Program-made: the position numbers and the translations under genes | Notes under the pieces: model-generated | The model's database searches: none | Told to the model about the DNA's origin: nothing | What the model saw: only the letters and a program-made list of their open reading frames with translations | NCBI RefSeq assembly: GCF_050946405.1 | Contig: NZ_JBMNUS010000001.1 | Span: 372,001 to 436,000 of the forward strand | Direction: 5' to 3' | Length of the DNA: 64,000 nt | Source of the DNA: Pseudochelatococcus sp050946405 | GTDB lineage: Bacteria > Pseudomonadota > Alphaproteobacteria > Rhizobiales > Beijerinckiaceae | Shown: piece by piece, positions 24,390 to 32,427 of the stretch | How positions within the stretch are numbered: position 1 is the stretch's first letter | Layout of the letters: each line of letters opens with the position of its first letter

Positions 24390-26183
24390 TCAGGAATGCG
24401 TCAGGGCGGCGTCCTTGCCGACGCCGGTGGCCACGAGCTCGATGCGCCGGTCATGGAAGGCGTCGAGCGTCGAGCGATGCCCGATGGAGACGACCGTCGT
24501 CTGCGGCAGTTTCTCCCGCAGGAGGGTGTAGATCGCCGCCTCTGTCGGTTCGTCGAGCGCGGCCGTGGCCTCGTCGAGCAGCAGCCAGTCGGGCTTCGCC
24601 AGCAGGGCGCGCGCGATGGCGACGCGCTGCTGTTCCCCCAGCGACAGCGTGAGCCCCCACAGGCCCTCATCGTCCAGATGGGGTATGAGATGGCCGAGGT
24701 GCACCGCTTCCAGCGCCCGCGCCACCTCGTCCGTGGAATAGAGATCGCCGGTGGCCGGATAGGCGGCGGCGGCGCGCAGCGTGCCGATGGGAATATAGGG
24801 CCGCTGCGGCAGCAGCATCACCCGCGCGCCTTCCGGCAGGGCGACGGTGCCGGCGCCGAACGGCCAGATACCCGCGACGGCGCGAAACAGCGTCGATTTG
24901 CCGATGCCCGAGCGGCCCGTGACGAGGGCGCGCTCGCCCCGGTTCAGCACTAGGGAGGGGATCGACAGCACGGTGCGGCCCGACGGCACGCGCAGATCCA
25001 CATTCGAGATGACGATGCCGTCATGCGGCGAGGCGGGCCGTTCCGGCTGGTCGAGCGCGGGGCGCGGACCCGGCTCCCGCTCCCGCCGGCGCGTCGCCTC
25101 GATCGCCTGCTCGAAGCTGGACAGGCGGTCGACCACGGCCTTGTAATCCGCAACCGTGGAATAAGCGGAAACGAAGAACGTCAAGGCGTCCTGCACGCGC
25201 GAAAAAGCGTCGACGGTCTGCATCATCTGCCCCAGCGTCACCTTTCTGGCGAAGAGGTAAGGCGCCACGAACAGATAGGGGATCACGACGCTGGCCTGAA
25301 AGAACGACGCGGTAAACAGCGTCAGCTTCTTCTGCCGGCTGAGAATCGCCATGTAATTGTCGATCACGCGGCGGAACTTTCCGCCGAGCTGCTCCCGCTC
25401 CGCGTTCTCGCCCGAGAGCAGGGCGACCTGCTCGCCATATTCGCGCAGCCGCGCCAGCGAAAAGCGGAAATCCGCCTCGTAGCGCTGCTGGGCGAAGTTG
25501 AGCCCGATCAGCCGGCGGCCGATGACGTGCGTGAGCCAGGTGCCGAGCACCGCATAGATCAGCGCCACCCACAGCAGCAGCCCCGGCACGGCGATATCGG
25601 TGCCCGGCAGGGTGAAATTGACGGACAGCGACCACAGGATCGCCGCAAACGAGGCGAGCGTCGCCACCTGCGTCAGCAGCCCGAGGCTCAGGCTGCGCGT
25701 GCCGACGATGAAGAGATTGATGTCTTCCGCGATGCGCTGGTCGGGGTTATCGGCATCTACGCCGGAAAGCTGCATCTTGTAGTGCGCGCCGCCGGCGAGC
25801 CAGTTGTCGATGTAACGGCGCGTCAACCACGCGCGCCAGCGGATATCGAAGATGTACTGGACGACGATGCTGAGGATCGCGACGCCGATCCATACGGCGG
25901 CGAGCGGTGAGAAGACGAGCAGAAGCTGATGCCAGAAAGCGCCGGCGTCCATCTCCTGCAAGGCATTGTAGAGATCGCGCGAGAAGTAGCTCAGGCGGAC
26001 GTTGAGCCCGACCTGAAACAGGCTGATCAGGATGAGCGAGATGAAAAGCCCGATGCCGATCCAGCGCTCCTGCATGCGGATGCGCCCGATGAGCGGAACG
26101 GTCAGCTCGCCCGTCTCGCGCGCCGTCACATATGGCAGGATCAGCCGCCAGATCGCCGCCAGGGCGCGCTTCAGTCCGTGCAT
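24390..26183 (-). CDS. SbmA/BacA-like ABC transporter, fused permease and ATPase
   Basis: A 597-residue inner-membrane exporter-like half transporter. The N-terminal ABC_membrane_2 (SbmA/BacA-like) domain has about six membrane segments (about 30-330); the C-terminal ATPase has Walker A GRSGIGKST, signature LSLGEQQRVA and Walker B WLLLDEATAALDE, with the switch His in IGHRS. Relatives include BacA-related proteins and YddA, linked to peptide uptake or very-long-chain fatty acid transport; the substrate here is unknown. ATG 26183 is chosen; GTG 26195 in frame is possible. It is directly downstream of a stand-alone Lrp/AsnC ligand-binding domain gene. Confidence 0.92.
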   Translation of the reverse strand: MHGLKRALAAIWRLILPYVTARETGELTVPLIGRIRMQERWIGIGLFISLILISLFQVGLNVRLSYFSRDLYNALQEMDAGAFWHQLLLVFSPLAAVWIGVAILSIVVQYIFDIRWRAWLTRRYIDNWLAGGAHYKMQLSGVDADNPDQRIAEDINLFIVGTRSLSLGLLTQVATLASFAAILWSLSVNFTLPGTDIAVPGLLLWVALIYAVLGTWLTHVIGRRLIGLNFAQQRYEADFRFSLARLREYGEQVALLSGENAEREQLGGKFRRVIDNYMAILSRQKKLTLFTASFFQASVVIPYLFVAPYLFARKVTLGQMMQTVDAFSRVQDALTFFVSAYSTVADYKAVVDRLSSFEQAIEATRRREREPGPRPALDQPERPASPHDGIVISNVDLRVPSGRTVLSIPSLVLNRGERALVTGRSGIGKSTLFRAVAGIWPFGAGTVALPEGARVMLLPQRPYIPIGTLRAAAAYPATGDLYSTDEVARALEAVHLGHLIPHLDDEGLWGLTLSLGEQQRVAIARALLAKPDWLLLDEATAALDEPTEAAIYTLLREKLPQTTVVSIGHRSTLDAFHDRRIELVATGVGKDAALTHS

Positions 26184-26230
26184 GGGCGAAAACACTCTCG
26201 GGGGATGTCTCTCGGAAAAAACGGCAGGGG

Positions 26231-26467
26231 TCAGAAAGCCTTGAAGGTGATCACGGTGCGCGTGTCGGCGATGCCGTCGATGGTTTGCACCTTCTCGCCC
26301 ACGAAGTGCCCGATATCGACGCCCGCGTCGACGTGGAACTTGGCGAGGATGTCGAAATCGCCGGCGATGGAATAGATCTCGGACGCGATCTCCCGATCGG
26401 CCAGCGCGCTCGCCACGTCATACGTCTTGCCCAACCGGCATTTGATCTCGACAAAAAAGGTCTGCAT
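26231..26467 (-). CDS. Stand-alone Lrp/AsnC effector (RAM) domain protein
   Basis: A 78-residue protein consisting only of the Lrp/AsnC C-terminal effector-binding alpha-beta domain, with no DNA-binding helix-turn-helix. The ferredoxin-like fold pattern is clear (VEIKCRLGKTYDVASALADR, then SIAGDFDILAKFHVD). Such proteins may bind amino acids or pair with full-length Lrp proteins. It is 47 bases upstream of the ABC transporter start on the same strand, so it is probably cotranscribed and might sense the transporter's substrate; that is inference. Confidence 0.85.
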   Translation of the reverse strand: MQTFFVEIKCRLGKTYDVASALADREIASEIYSIAGDFDILAKFHVDAGVDIGHFVGEKVQTIDGIADTRTVITFKAF

Positions 26468-26796
26468 CGCCTCAATCTCTCCCCGATGAACCGCCGTGCG
26501 CCGGAGCCGCCGGATACGCCGCGACAAGCATGCCACAAACAGCGATATGTAAGAAATATGACGCTGGGGAGGCCCGATTCGCAAGGCCCGCCAAGCATCC
26601 GCGCCGTCCTGTCGCGGCGGGTTATGCGCCAGTAACGGGCGGCAATGCAAGCGCCGCCGGATATTTCCTTCCCGGTGCGGCAATCGTGTCGGGAATAAAA
26701 TAATATCGCAAGTTCTGCGCGGGTATCGTCAAGTCTTTCGCGGGCCGCTACAGTCGCGAGGTTGTCAGGATCCGCCTGACTCGCAGGGAATCAACG
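26468..26796. other. Divergent spacer of 329 bases
   Basis: Promoter region between the Lrp-like gene (leftward) and a small hypothetical gene (rightward). An AT-rich patch around 26694-26712 (GGGAATAAAATAATATCGC) could hold promoter elements. No gene or RNA was recognised. Confidence 0.35.
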
Positions 26797-27060
26797 ATGG
26801 TCAGCAACGTCTATCTCCCCGTCCAGATCGTCCGGCGTCTCGCTTCACGGCGCGATGCGATCGCCCGGCAGCGCGATGCGGCCGGCGCCCTCTGTTTCTG
26901 GCGAGAAACTTACATTCTGCCACGCGAGAAGGCGCGCATGAAAGCACGCGAATGGATGGAGCGCCCGAGGCGGTCCGCTTATGTGACCGAGGTCGAAAAC
27001 TGGCGCGAGCTGGGGGATGGGCGAATCGAATTCACGATCCGCCGCGTGCCAGCCGATTGA
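26797..27060 (+). CDS. Small hypothetical protein
   Basis: An 87-residue basic protein, not recognised. The ATG has AGGGA 6-8 bases upstream. Third codon positions are strongly G/C as in the neighbouring genes, which supports real coding. Composition is Arg-rich with three Trp and no membrane segment. Nothing in the context points to a role. Confidence 0.55.
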   Translation: MVSNVYLPVQIVRRLASRRDAIARQRDAAGALCFWRETYILPREKARMKAREWMERPRRSAYVTEVENWRELGDGRIEFTIRRVPAD

Positions 27061-27183
27061 CGGCTCGCGGCCCGCGTCCGAATCTGAAGCCCCGCGCCTG
27101 CGGGTTGCGCCTGACGGCGGGCAAAGGCCGGGAATCAGGGGAAGCGAATGCCGCTTCGCCTGCCCGGAGCTGTTCCGGAAAGG

Positions 27184-27205
27184 CCGCACGGGGTTTCCCG
27201 TGCGG
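27184..27205 (-). terminator. Hairpin after the DUF2158 gene
   Basis: A perfect 9-bp stem (CCGCACGGG/CCCGTGCGG) with a 4-base loop lies 25 bases beyond the stop codon; read leftward it is followed by CCTTTCC. Confidence 0.6.
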
Positions 27206-27229
27206 TCCGACGCAATGATGCGGGGTGGC

Positions 27230-27460
27230 TCAGGCCACGTCTTCCTCGTCGTCTTCGTCTTCCTCGTCGTCTTCCTCCAGATCGACGTCATCTTCGTCGT
27301 CGAACAGGATGAGCGATTCGGGCGGGAGGACGGTGGTGCGGAAATTGTCCTCGCTGTCGGCGTACCAGACAACGGAAATGCCGTTGTCGCCGACTTCGGT
27401 CACAGTCAGTGCGGGGCCGCCCGATTTAAGCATGACAACATCGCCAACAGTGAAACTCAT
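27230..27460 (-). CDS. DUF2158 (YodC-like) small protein with acidic tail
   Basis: A 76-residue protein. The N-terminal half (MSFTVGDVVMLKSGGPALTV, then VVWYADSEDNFR) matches the DUF2158/YodC beta-barrel family, whose function is unknown. Most of the last 25 residues are Asp or Glu. GGAGG lies 7 bases before ATG 27460, and a hairpin follows. The acidic tail suggests binding to a basic partner, but no partner is visible. Confidence 0.85.
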   Translation of the reverse strand: MSFTVGDVVMLKSGGPALTVTEVGDNGISVVWYADSEDNFRTTVLPPESLILFDDEDDVDLEEDDEEDEDDEEDVA

Positions 27461-27908
27461 GATTGCCTCCTCCCGCGGGGTGACAGTGGGAACCGATAAA
27501 CCATACGCCGCGGACCGGGCCGACAGCCCGCCCGCGAAGCGCGGCGAAACGCAAACCGGGCATATTTCCGATTATACGAAACCGGAAAACACTTTAGCAG
27601 GCGCATGTGACAGGTTTACGGCTGACGCTGCAAGAGGAATGTGCAACCCTGTTTCCGCGGCGCGACGGGACGATTTAGCGCAGGCTGGACCGTGGCGAAT
27701 TGCCGTTGCTTTTTAAGACTGTTGTAGTGTAATTCTGGACAGGCTTTTGGAACCATGCCAAAGAGCAGGGGCGGGAAGTCGCGGGCAGATTGAATGCTGT
27801 CCGTCCAGGCGGCGCGCCCTTCCAGGCGGCAGGTGCCTTGAGAGCGGGCATTCCGTGCGACTGCCGGGGCAGGCAGCGGCGCGGCTCAGAATGATTGGGG
27901 GGCATAAC
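27461..27908 (+). promoter_or_regulatory. Promoter and leader region of petABC
   Basis: 448 bases without a gene. A plausible sigma-70 promoter is TTGCTT (27706-27711), a 16-base spacer, then TGTAAT (27728-27733), leaving a leader of about 170 bases before petA. An AT-rich segment near 27568-27600 might hold a promoter for the leftward DUF2158 gene. No riboswitch was recognised. Confidence 0.4.
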
Positions 27909-28469
27909 GTGGCCGAGACTGCGACCGTCGAGCCGACACGGCGAGACTTTCTCTATATCGCGACGGGTGCGGTGGGCGCCGTGGGCGTCGGCGCGCTGGT
28001 GTGGCCGTTCGTCGACCAGATGAACCCCGATGCCTCGACGCTGGCGCTGAGTTCCGTGGAAGTGGACGTCGGGCAGGTCGCCGAGGGGCAGAGCATCACG
28101 GTGAAATGGCGCGGCAAGCCCGTCTTCATCCGTCACCGCACGCCCAAGGAGATCGAGGAGGCGAAGGCCGTCGAGGTGAGCCAGCTCGTCGATCCGCTGG
28201 CCCGCAACGGCAACCTGCCCACCGACGCGCCTGCGACCGATGCCAACCGCGCCGCCGAGGGCAAGGAAGCCTGGCTCGTCATGGTCGGTATCTGCACGCA
28301 TCTCGGCTGCGTGCCGCTCGGCAGCCAGGGCGATTACGACGGCTGGTTCTGCCCGTGTCATGGCTCGCACTATGATTCGGCCGGCCGCATCCGGCGGGGT
28401 CCCGCGCCGGAGAACATGCACATTCCCGCGTATCAGTTCCTTTCCGACACGACCATTCGCATCGGTTGA
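27909..28469 (+). CDS. petA: Ubiquinol-cytochrome c reductase iron-sulfur (Rieske) subunit
   Basis: A 186-residue Rieske protein of the cytochrome bc1 complex, carrying electrons from ubiquinol to cytochrome c1 on the periplasmic side. A twin-arginine anchor (TRRDFLYIATGAVG, then a hydrophobic segment ending ALVWPF) precedes the Rieske fold. The cluster-binding boxes CTHLGC and CPCHGS are intact. GTG 27909 is chosen because GGGGGG lies 6 bases before it; ATG 27891 would add six residues. It is first in petA-petB-petC. Confidence 0.95.
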   Translation: MAETATVEPTRRDFLYIATGAVGAVGVGALVWPFVDQMNPDASTLALSSVEVDVGQVAEGQSITVKWRGKPVFIRHRTPKEIEEAKAVEVSQLVDPLARNGNLPTDAPATDANRAAEGKEAWLVMVGICTHLGCVPLGSQGDYDGWFCPCHGSHYDSAGRIRRGPAPENMHIPAYQFLSDTTIRIG

Positions 28470-28543
28470 CATCCGTCCCGGCTGGGACGGGCAGATCGCA
28501 GCCGGATCGAAAGCCCCCTGACGCGCCGAAGCCGAGAAGAGCC

Positions 28544-29803
28544 ATGCACGGACATTCGACCTACGTTCCCCAGACCGGCCTGACGAAATGGCTGGAAAGC
28601 CGGCTGCCGATCATCAGCCTCCTGCATTCGTCTTTCGTCGCCTTCCCGACGCCGCGAAACCTGAACTACCTGTGGACGTTCGGCGCAATCCTGTCTTTCA
28701 TGCTGGTGGCGCAGATCCTCACCGGCGTCGTGCTCGTGATGCATTACACGCCGCACGTCACGCTGGCGTTCTCGTCGGTCGAGCACATCATGCGCGACGT
28801 GAACTTCGGCTGGCTGCTGCGCTACCTGCACGCCAACGGCGCCTCGATGTTCTTCATCGCGGTCTACATCCACATCTTCCGCGGGCTCTACTACGGCTCC
28901 TACAAGGCGCCGCGCGAGGTGCTGTGGATTCTGGGCGTCGTGATCTTCCTGCTGATGATGGCGACCGCCTTCATGGGTTACGTGCTGCCGTGGGGCCAGA
29001 TGAGCTTCTGGGGCGCGACGGTGATCACCAACCTGTTCTCGGCGCTGCCCTTCGTCGGCGATCCGATCGTGACGTGGCTGTGGGGCGGCTTCTCGGTCGA
29101 CAACCCGACGCTGAACCGCTTCTTCTCGCTGCATTACCTGCTGCCCTTCATGATCGCGGGCGTCGTCGTCCTGCACATCTGGGCGCTGCACCATGTGGGC
29201 CAGAACAACCCGACCGGCGTGGAGATCAAGGACATCCGCAAGGACTCGGTGCCGTTCACGCCGCACGCGACGATCAAGGATATGTTCGGCGTCATCGTGT
29301 TCTTCATCTTCTTCTCGTGGTTCGTGTTCTATACGCCCAACTTCCTCGGCCACGCGGACAACTACATCGAGGCGAATCCGCTGGTGACGCCCGCGCATAT
29401 CGTGCCCGAATGGTACTTCCTGCCGTTCTACGCCATCCTGCGCGCCATCCCGTCCAAGCTCGGCGGCGTCATCGCGATGTTCGGCTCCATCGCGGTCCTC
29501 GCTTTCCTGCCCTGGCTCGACACCTCGAAGGTGCGCTCGGCGGTCTACCGTCCGATCTATCGTCAGCTTTTCTGGGTGTTCGCGCTCGTGGCGATCGGTC
29601 TCGGCTATCTCGGCGCCATGCCGGCCGAGGGCGGCTACGTCATCGCGAGCCGCATCCTGACCGCCTATTACTTCGCTCACTTCCTGATCATCCTGCCGCT
29701 GCTGGGGCTTCTGGAGAAGACGAAGCCGTTACCGAACTCGATCGCCGAGGCGGTGTTGAGCGAACATGCGAAGCCGGCCACCGCCACCGGCGGCAACGGT
29801 TGA
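28544..29803 (+). CDS. petB: Cytochrome b of the bc1 complex
   Basis: A 419-residue integral membrane cytochrome b with eight predicted helices. Heme ligand pairs lie in the second and fourth helices (RYLHANGASMFFIAVYIHIF and the HYLLPF...LHIWALHH region). The quinol-oxidation PEWY motif is intact in VPEWYFLPFYAILRAIP. Start ATG 28544 with GAGAAGAG upstream. Cytochrome c1 is encoded separately downstream, not fused as in the fbcH genes of Bradyrhizobium. Confidence 0.96.
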   Translation: MHGHSTYVPQTGLTKWLESRLPIISLLHSSFVAFPTPRNLNYLWTFGAILSFMLVAQILTGVVLVMHYTPHVTLAFSSVEHIMRDVNFGWLLRYLHANGASMFFIAVYIHIFRGLYYGSYKAPREVLWILGVVIFLLMMATAFMGYVLPWGQMSFWGATVITNLFSALPFVGDPIVTWLWGGFSVDNPTLNRFFSLHYLLPFMIAGVVVLHIWALHHVGQNNPTGVEIKDIRKDSVPFTPHATIKDMFGVIVFFIFFSWFVFYTPNFLGHADNYIEANPLVTPAHIVPEWYFLPFYAILRAIPSKLGGVIAMFGSIAVLAFLPWLDTSKVRSAVYRPIYRQLFWVFALVAIGLGYLGAMPAEGGYVIASRILTAYYFAHFLIILPLLGLLEKTKPLPNSIAEAVLSEHAKPATATGGNG

Positions 29804-29870
29804 AGCGGGGGCGACAATGGTGGCTTTCCAGATCGATGAACGTTGCCCGGTTGTGCGGGGGGAGCAGGAC

Positions 29871-30782
29871 ATGAGCGAGAACAGGCGTGCGGCCTCCGTG
29901 GGCGGCGGATTGAGGCGCTTCGTGATGACGCTCGGCGCCGTCGCCGGGCTTGTGGCGGGCCTCGCCTTTTCCGCGCCGGCGCAGGCGGCGGGAGAGGCGA
30001 TCCATCCGCCGGCGGTGTCCTGGTCGTTCGCAGGGCCTTTCGGCACCTACGACCGCGCGCAGTTGCAGCGCGGCTTCAAGATCTACCGGGAAGTCTGCGC
30101 AAGCTGCCACGCCCTGAGCCGCGTTGCGTTCCGCAATCTGGCCGAGCCCGGCGGGCCGGGATTTTCCGAGGATCAGGTGAAGGCGCTCGCCGCCACCTAT
30201 CAGGTGCAGGACGGGCCGAACGACGCCGGCGACTACTTTGAGCGTCCCGGCATCGCTTCGGACCGCTTTCCCTCGCCGTTCCCGAACGAGCAGGCGGCGC
30301 GCGCCGCGAACGGCGGCGCCTACCCGCCGGATTTCTCGCTGCTGGCCAAGGCCCGCACCTACACGCGCGGCTTCCCGACCTTTCTGTTCGATATCTTCAC
30401 CCTTTATCAGGAGCAGGGTCCCGACCTGATCCACGGCATCGTCGTCGGCTACGAGGAGCCGCCGGAGGGTGTGACGTTGCAGCCCGGCCAATACTATAAC
30501 AAGTATTTCCCCGGCCATCTGATCGCCATGCCGCCGCCGATCGCCGACGGACAGGTCGAGTTTCCGCGCGGCGACGACGGCCGCCCCGTCGTTCCCGAGA
30601 CGATAGACCAATATGCACGCGACGTGACGGCGTTCATGATGTGGGCGGCGGAGCCGCATATGGAAGCGCGCAAGGCGCTCGGCTTCCGGGTGATCATCTT
30701 CCTCGCCGTGTTCGCCGGCCTGCTTTACTTCGTGAAGAAGAAGATCTGGGCGAGCACCCACGCCGAAGAGCGTCACGCCTGA
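29871..30782 (+). CDS. petC: Cytochrome c1 of the bc1 complex
   Basis: A 303-residue membrane-anchored cytochrome c1. The signal peptide ends near APAQAAG; the heme site is CASCH; MPPP supplies the likely axial Met; a C-terminal membrane anchor (VIIFLAVFAGLLYFVKKK) holds it in the inner membrane. ATG 29871 has GGGGGAG upstream; an earlier in-frame ATG at 29818 would give an odd extension. Last gene of petABC, followed by a strong terminator. Confidence 0.95.
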   Translation: MSENRRAASVGGGLRRFVMTLGAVAGLVAGLAFSAPAQAAGEAIHPPAVSWSFAGPFGTYDRAQLQRGFKIYREVCASCHALSRVAFRNLAEPGGPGFSEDQVKALAATYQVQDGPNDAGDYFERPGIASDRFPSPFPNEQAARAANGGAYPPDFSLLAKARTYTRGFPTFLFDIFTLYQEQGPDLIHGIVVGYEEPPEGVTLQPGQYYNKYFPGHLIAMPPPIADGQVEFPRGDDGRPVVPETIDQYARDVTAFMMWAAEPHMEARKALGFRVIIFLAVFAGLLYFVKKKIWASTHAEERHA

Positions 30783-30807
30783 CGATCCGACCGGCGAAAA
30801 AGCCCTC

Positions 30808-30841
30808 GGAGCGTTTCCCGATCAGATGGAAATATCTGATC
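30808..30841. repeat. Palindromic element after petC
   Basis: GATCAGAT/ATCTGATC (30820-30841) forms an 8-bp stem with a 6-base loop, preceded by GGAGCG. It resembles the short palindromes after other genes here (10287, 24299, 32379). A 15-base direct repeat (GGAACGGGGAATCC twice) follows at about 30857-30886. Confidence 0.5.
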
Positions 30842-30883
30842 GATCCGAGTTCGCCTGGAACGGGGAATCCCGGAACGGGGAAT

Positions 30884-30916
30884 CCTGGATCGGTTTCCGA
30901 TCCAGGTTGTTTTTTT
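30884..30916 (+). terminator. Intrinsic terminator of petABC
   Basis: A perfect 10-bp stem (CCTGGATCGG/CCGATCCAGG) with a TTT loop is followed by TTG and a run of seven T. This is the clearest rho-independent terminator in the window. Confidence 0.9.
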
Positions 30917-31016
30917 GTTGGGCGTCCGTCCGGCAGGCGCTATTCTCGGCCGATCTCTCGGGGAGGTTCGTTCCCGACGACGCTGGTGGTCCCGGAAATG
31001 CCCAAGGTGATGTGAC

Positions 31017-31562
31017 ATGAGCAGGAACTCGACGGCCGATCTCAAGGCGACGATCCGCTCGATTCCCGATTATCCGCGTCCCGGCGTGGTGTTTCGCGAC
31101 ATCACCACCCTGCTCGGCAACGCCCGCGCCTTCCGGCGCACCATCGACGAACTGGTGCAACCCTGGCCGGGAGCCAAGATCGACAAGGTGGCCGGCATCG
31201 AGGCGCGCGGCCTCATCCTCGGCGGCGCGGTGGCGCACCAGCTCTCGGCCGGCTTCGTGCCGATTCGCAAGAAGGGCAAGCTGCCGCACGACACCGTCTC
31301 GATCGCCTATTCGCTGGAATACGGCCTCGACGCCATCGAGATGCACCGCGACGCCATCGACGCGGGGGAGCGCGTCATCCTTGTCGACGATCTCATTGCG
31401 ACTGGCGGCACAGCGACCGCGGCGGTCGACCTGCTGCGGCGGATCGGCGCCGAGGTCGTCGCGGCCGTTTTCGTCGTCGACCTGCCCGATCTCGGCGGGG
31501 CGGAGAAGCTGCGGACCATGGGCGTCACCGTGCGAACGCTCGTGAGCTTCGACGGCGAATGA
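31017..31562 (+). CDS. apt: Adenine phosphoribosyltransferase
   Basis: A 181-residue purine salvage enzyme (adenine + PRPP to AMP). The PRPP-binding motif VILVDDLIATGGTA and the N-terminal IPDYPRPGVVFRDITTLL are characteristic. ATG 31017. The next gene starts 10 bases after its stop, so the two are probably cotranscribed. Confidence 0.96.
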   Translation: MSRNSTADLKATIRSIPDYPRPGVVFRDITTLLGNARAFRRTIDELVQPWPGAKIDKVAGIEARGLILGGAVAHQLSAGFVPIRKKGKLPHDTVSIAYSLEYGLDAIEMHRDAIDAGERVILVDDLIATGGTATAAVDLLRRIGAEVVAAVFVVDLPDLGGAEKLRTMGVTVRTLVSFDGE

Positions 31563-31572
31563 CGCGGACCGC

Positions 31573-32367
31573 ATGTCGGAGGCATCTTTCGATATCGTCG
31601 AGGATCGCCTGTTCGGCGACCGGCTGCGGCTTCTCCAGCCCCGACGCGGGCACCGGGCGGGCACCGATGCGGTGCTGCTGGCGGCGGCCGTCGCGGCGGA
31701 TTTCGACGGCCATGTCGCGGATCTCGGCGCTGGCGTCGGCACGGTGGGACTGGCGGCGGCCGCGCTCAACCCGCGTGCGACGGCCACGCTGGTCGAGCGC
31801 GATCCGGACGCGGCCGGGCTCGCGGCACGCAATATCGCGCTGAACCATCTGGAAAGCAGGGTCCGCCTTGCCACTGTCGATCTGTTCTCGGCGGCGGAAA
31901 GGCGCGCCGCCGGCCTGCGGGACGCCGCCGATCTGGTGCTGACCAATCCGCCTTTTCATGAGGAAGGCGCGGTCCGCCGCTCGCCGGACGCCGCGAGGCG
32001 GTCGGCCCATATCCTCGAAGGCGGCACGCTGGACGACTGGATGCGCGCTTGCGCGGATGTCGCAAGGGCCGGCGGGCGCATCGTCGTCATTCATCGGGCG
32101 GATGCCCTGCACGGCCTGTTGACCGCCTGTGAGGGCCGCTTCGGCGGCGTGACGTTGCGAACCGTCCATCCTCACGCCGAGGCGCCGGCGACGCGGCTGC
32201 TGATCGCGGGTGTGAAGGGCTCGCGCGCGCCCCTGCGCATTCTGCCGCCGCTCGTGTTGCATGCGCCGTCGACAGGCGGCGGCCTGCCGGCGTTTACGCC
32301 GGAGATGCGGGCGATCAACCGCGGCGAGGCGCGTATCGCGATGGATCTCCGCCCGGCCGCTTCGTGA
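31573..32367 (+). CDS. SAM-dependent methyltransferase, TrmN6-like (tRNA1-Val A37 N6)
   Basis: A 264-residue Rossmann-fold methyltransferase. SAM-binding motif DLGAGVGTVGLAAAALNP; catalytic NPPFHE (NPPY/F type, for exocyclic amino groups); the N-terminal GDRLRLLQPRRGHRAGTDAVLL pattern is typical of the COG4123 group that includes TrmN6/YfiC. tRNA as substrate is inferred from family. A palindromic hairpin follows, facing the convergent epimerase gene. Confidence 0.8.
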   Translation: MSEASFDIVEDRLFGDRLRLLQPRRGHRAGTDAVLLAAAVAADFDGHVADLGAGVGTVGLAAAALNPRATATLVERDPDAAGLAARNIALNHLESRVRLATVDLFSAAERRAAGLRDAADLVLTNPPFHEEGAVRRSPDAARRSAHILEGGTLDDWMRACADVARAGGRIVVIHRADALHGLLTACEGRFGGVTLRTVHPHAEAPATRLLIAGVKGSRAPLRILPPLVLHAPSTGGGLPAFTPEMRAINRGEARIAMDLRPAAS

Positions 32368-32378
32368 GTCGCCGCCCG

Positions 32379-32399
32379 CGTTCCGATGGAATCGGAACG
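32379..32399. terminator. Palindromic hairpin between convergent genes
   Basis: A perfect 9-bp stem (CGTTCCGAT/ATCGGAACG) with a 3-base loop lies 11 bases after the methyltransferase stop. No T-run. It belongs with the other GGAAC-type palindromes of the window. Confidence 0.5.
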
Positions 32400-32427
32400 T
32401 ATGCGCCTGAACGTCCGTCGCTCCCGT

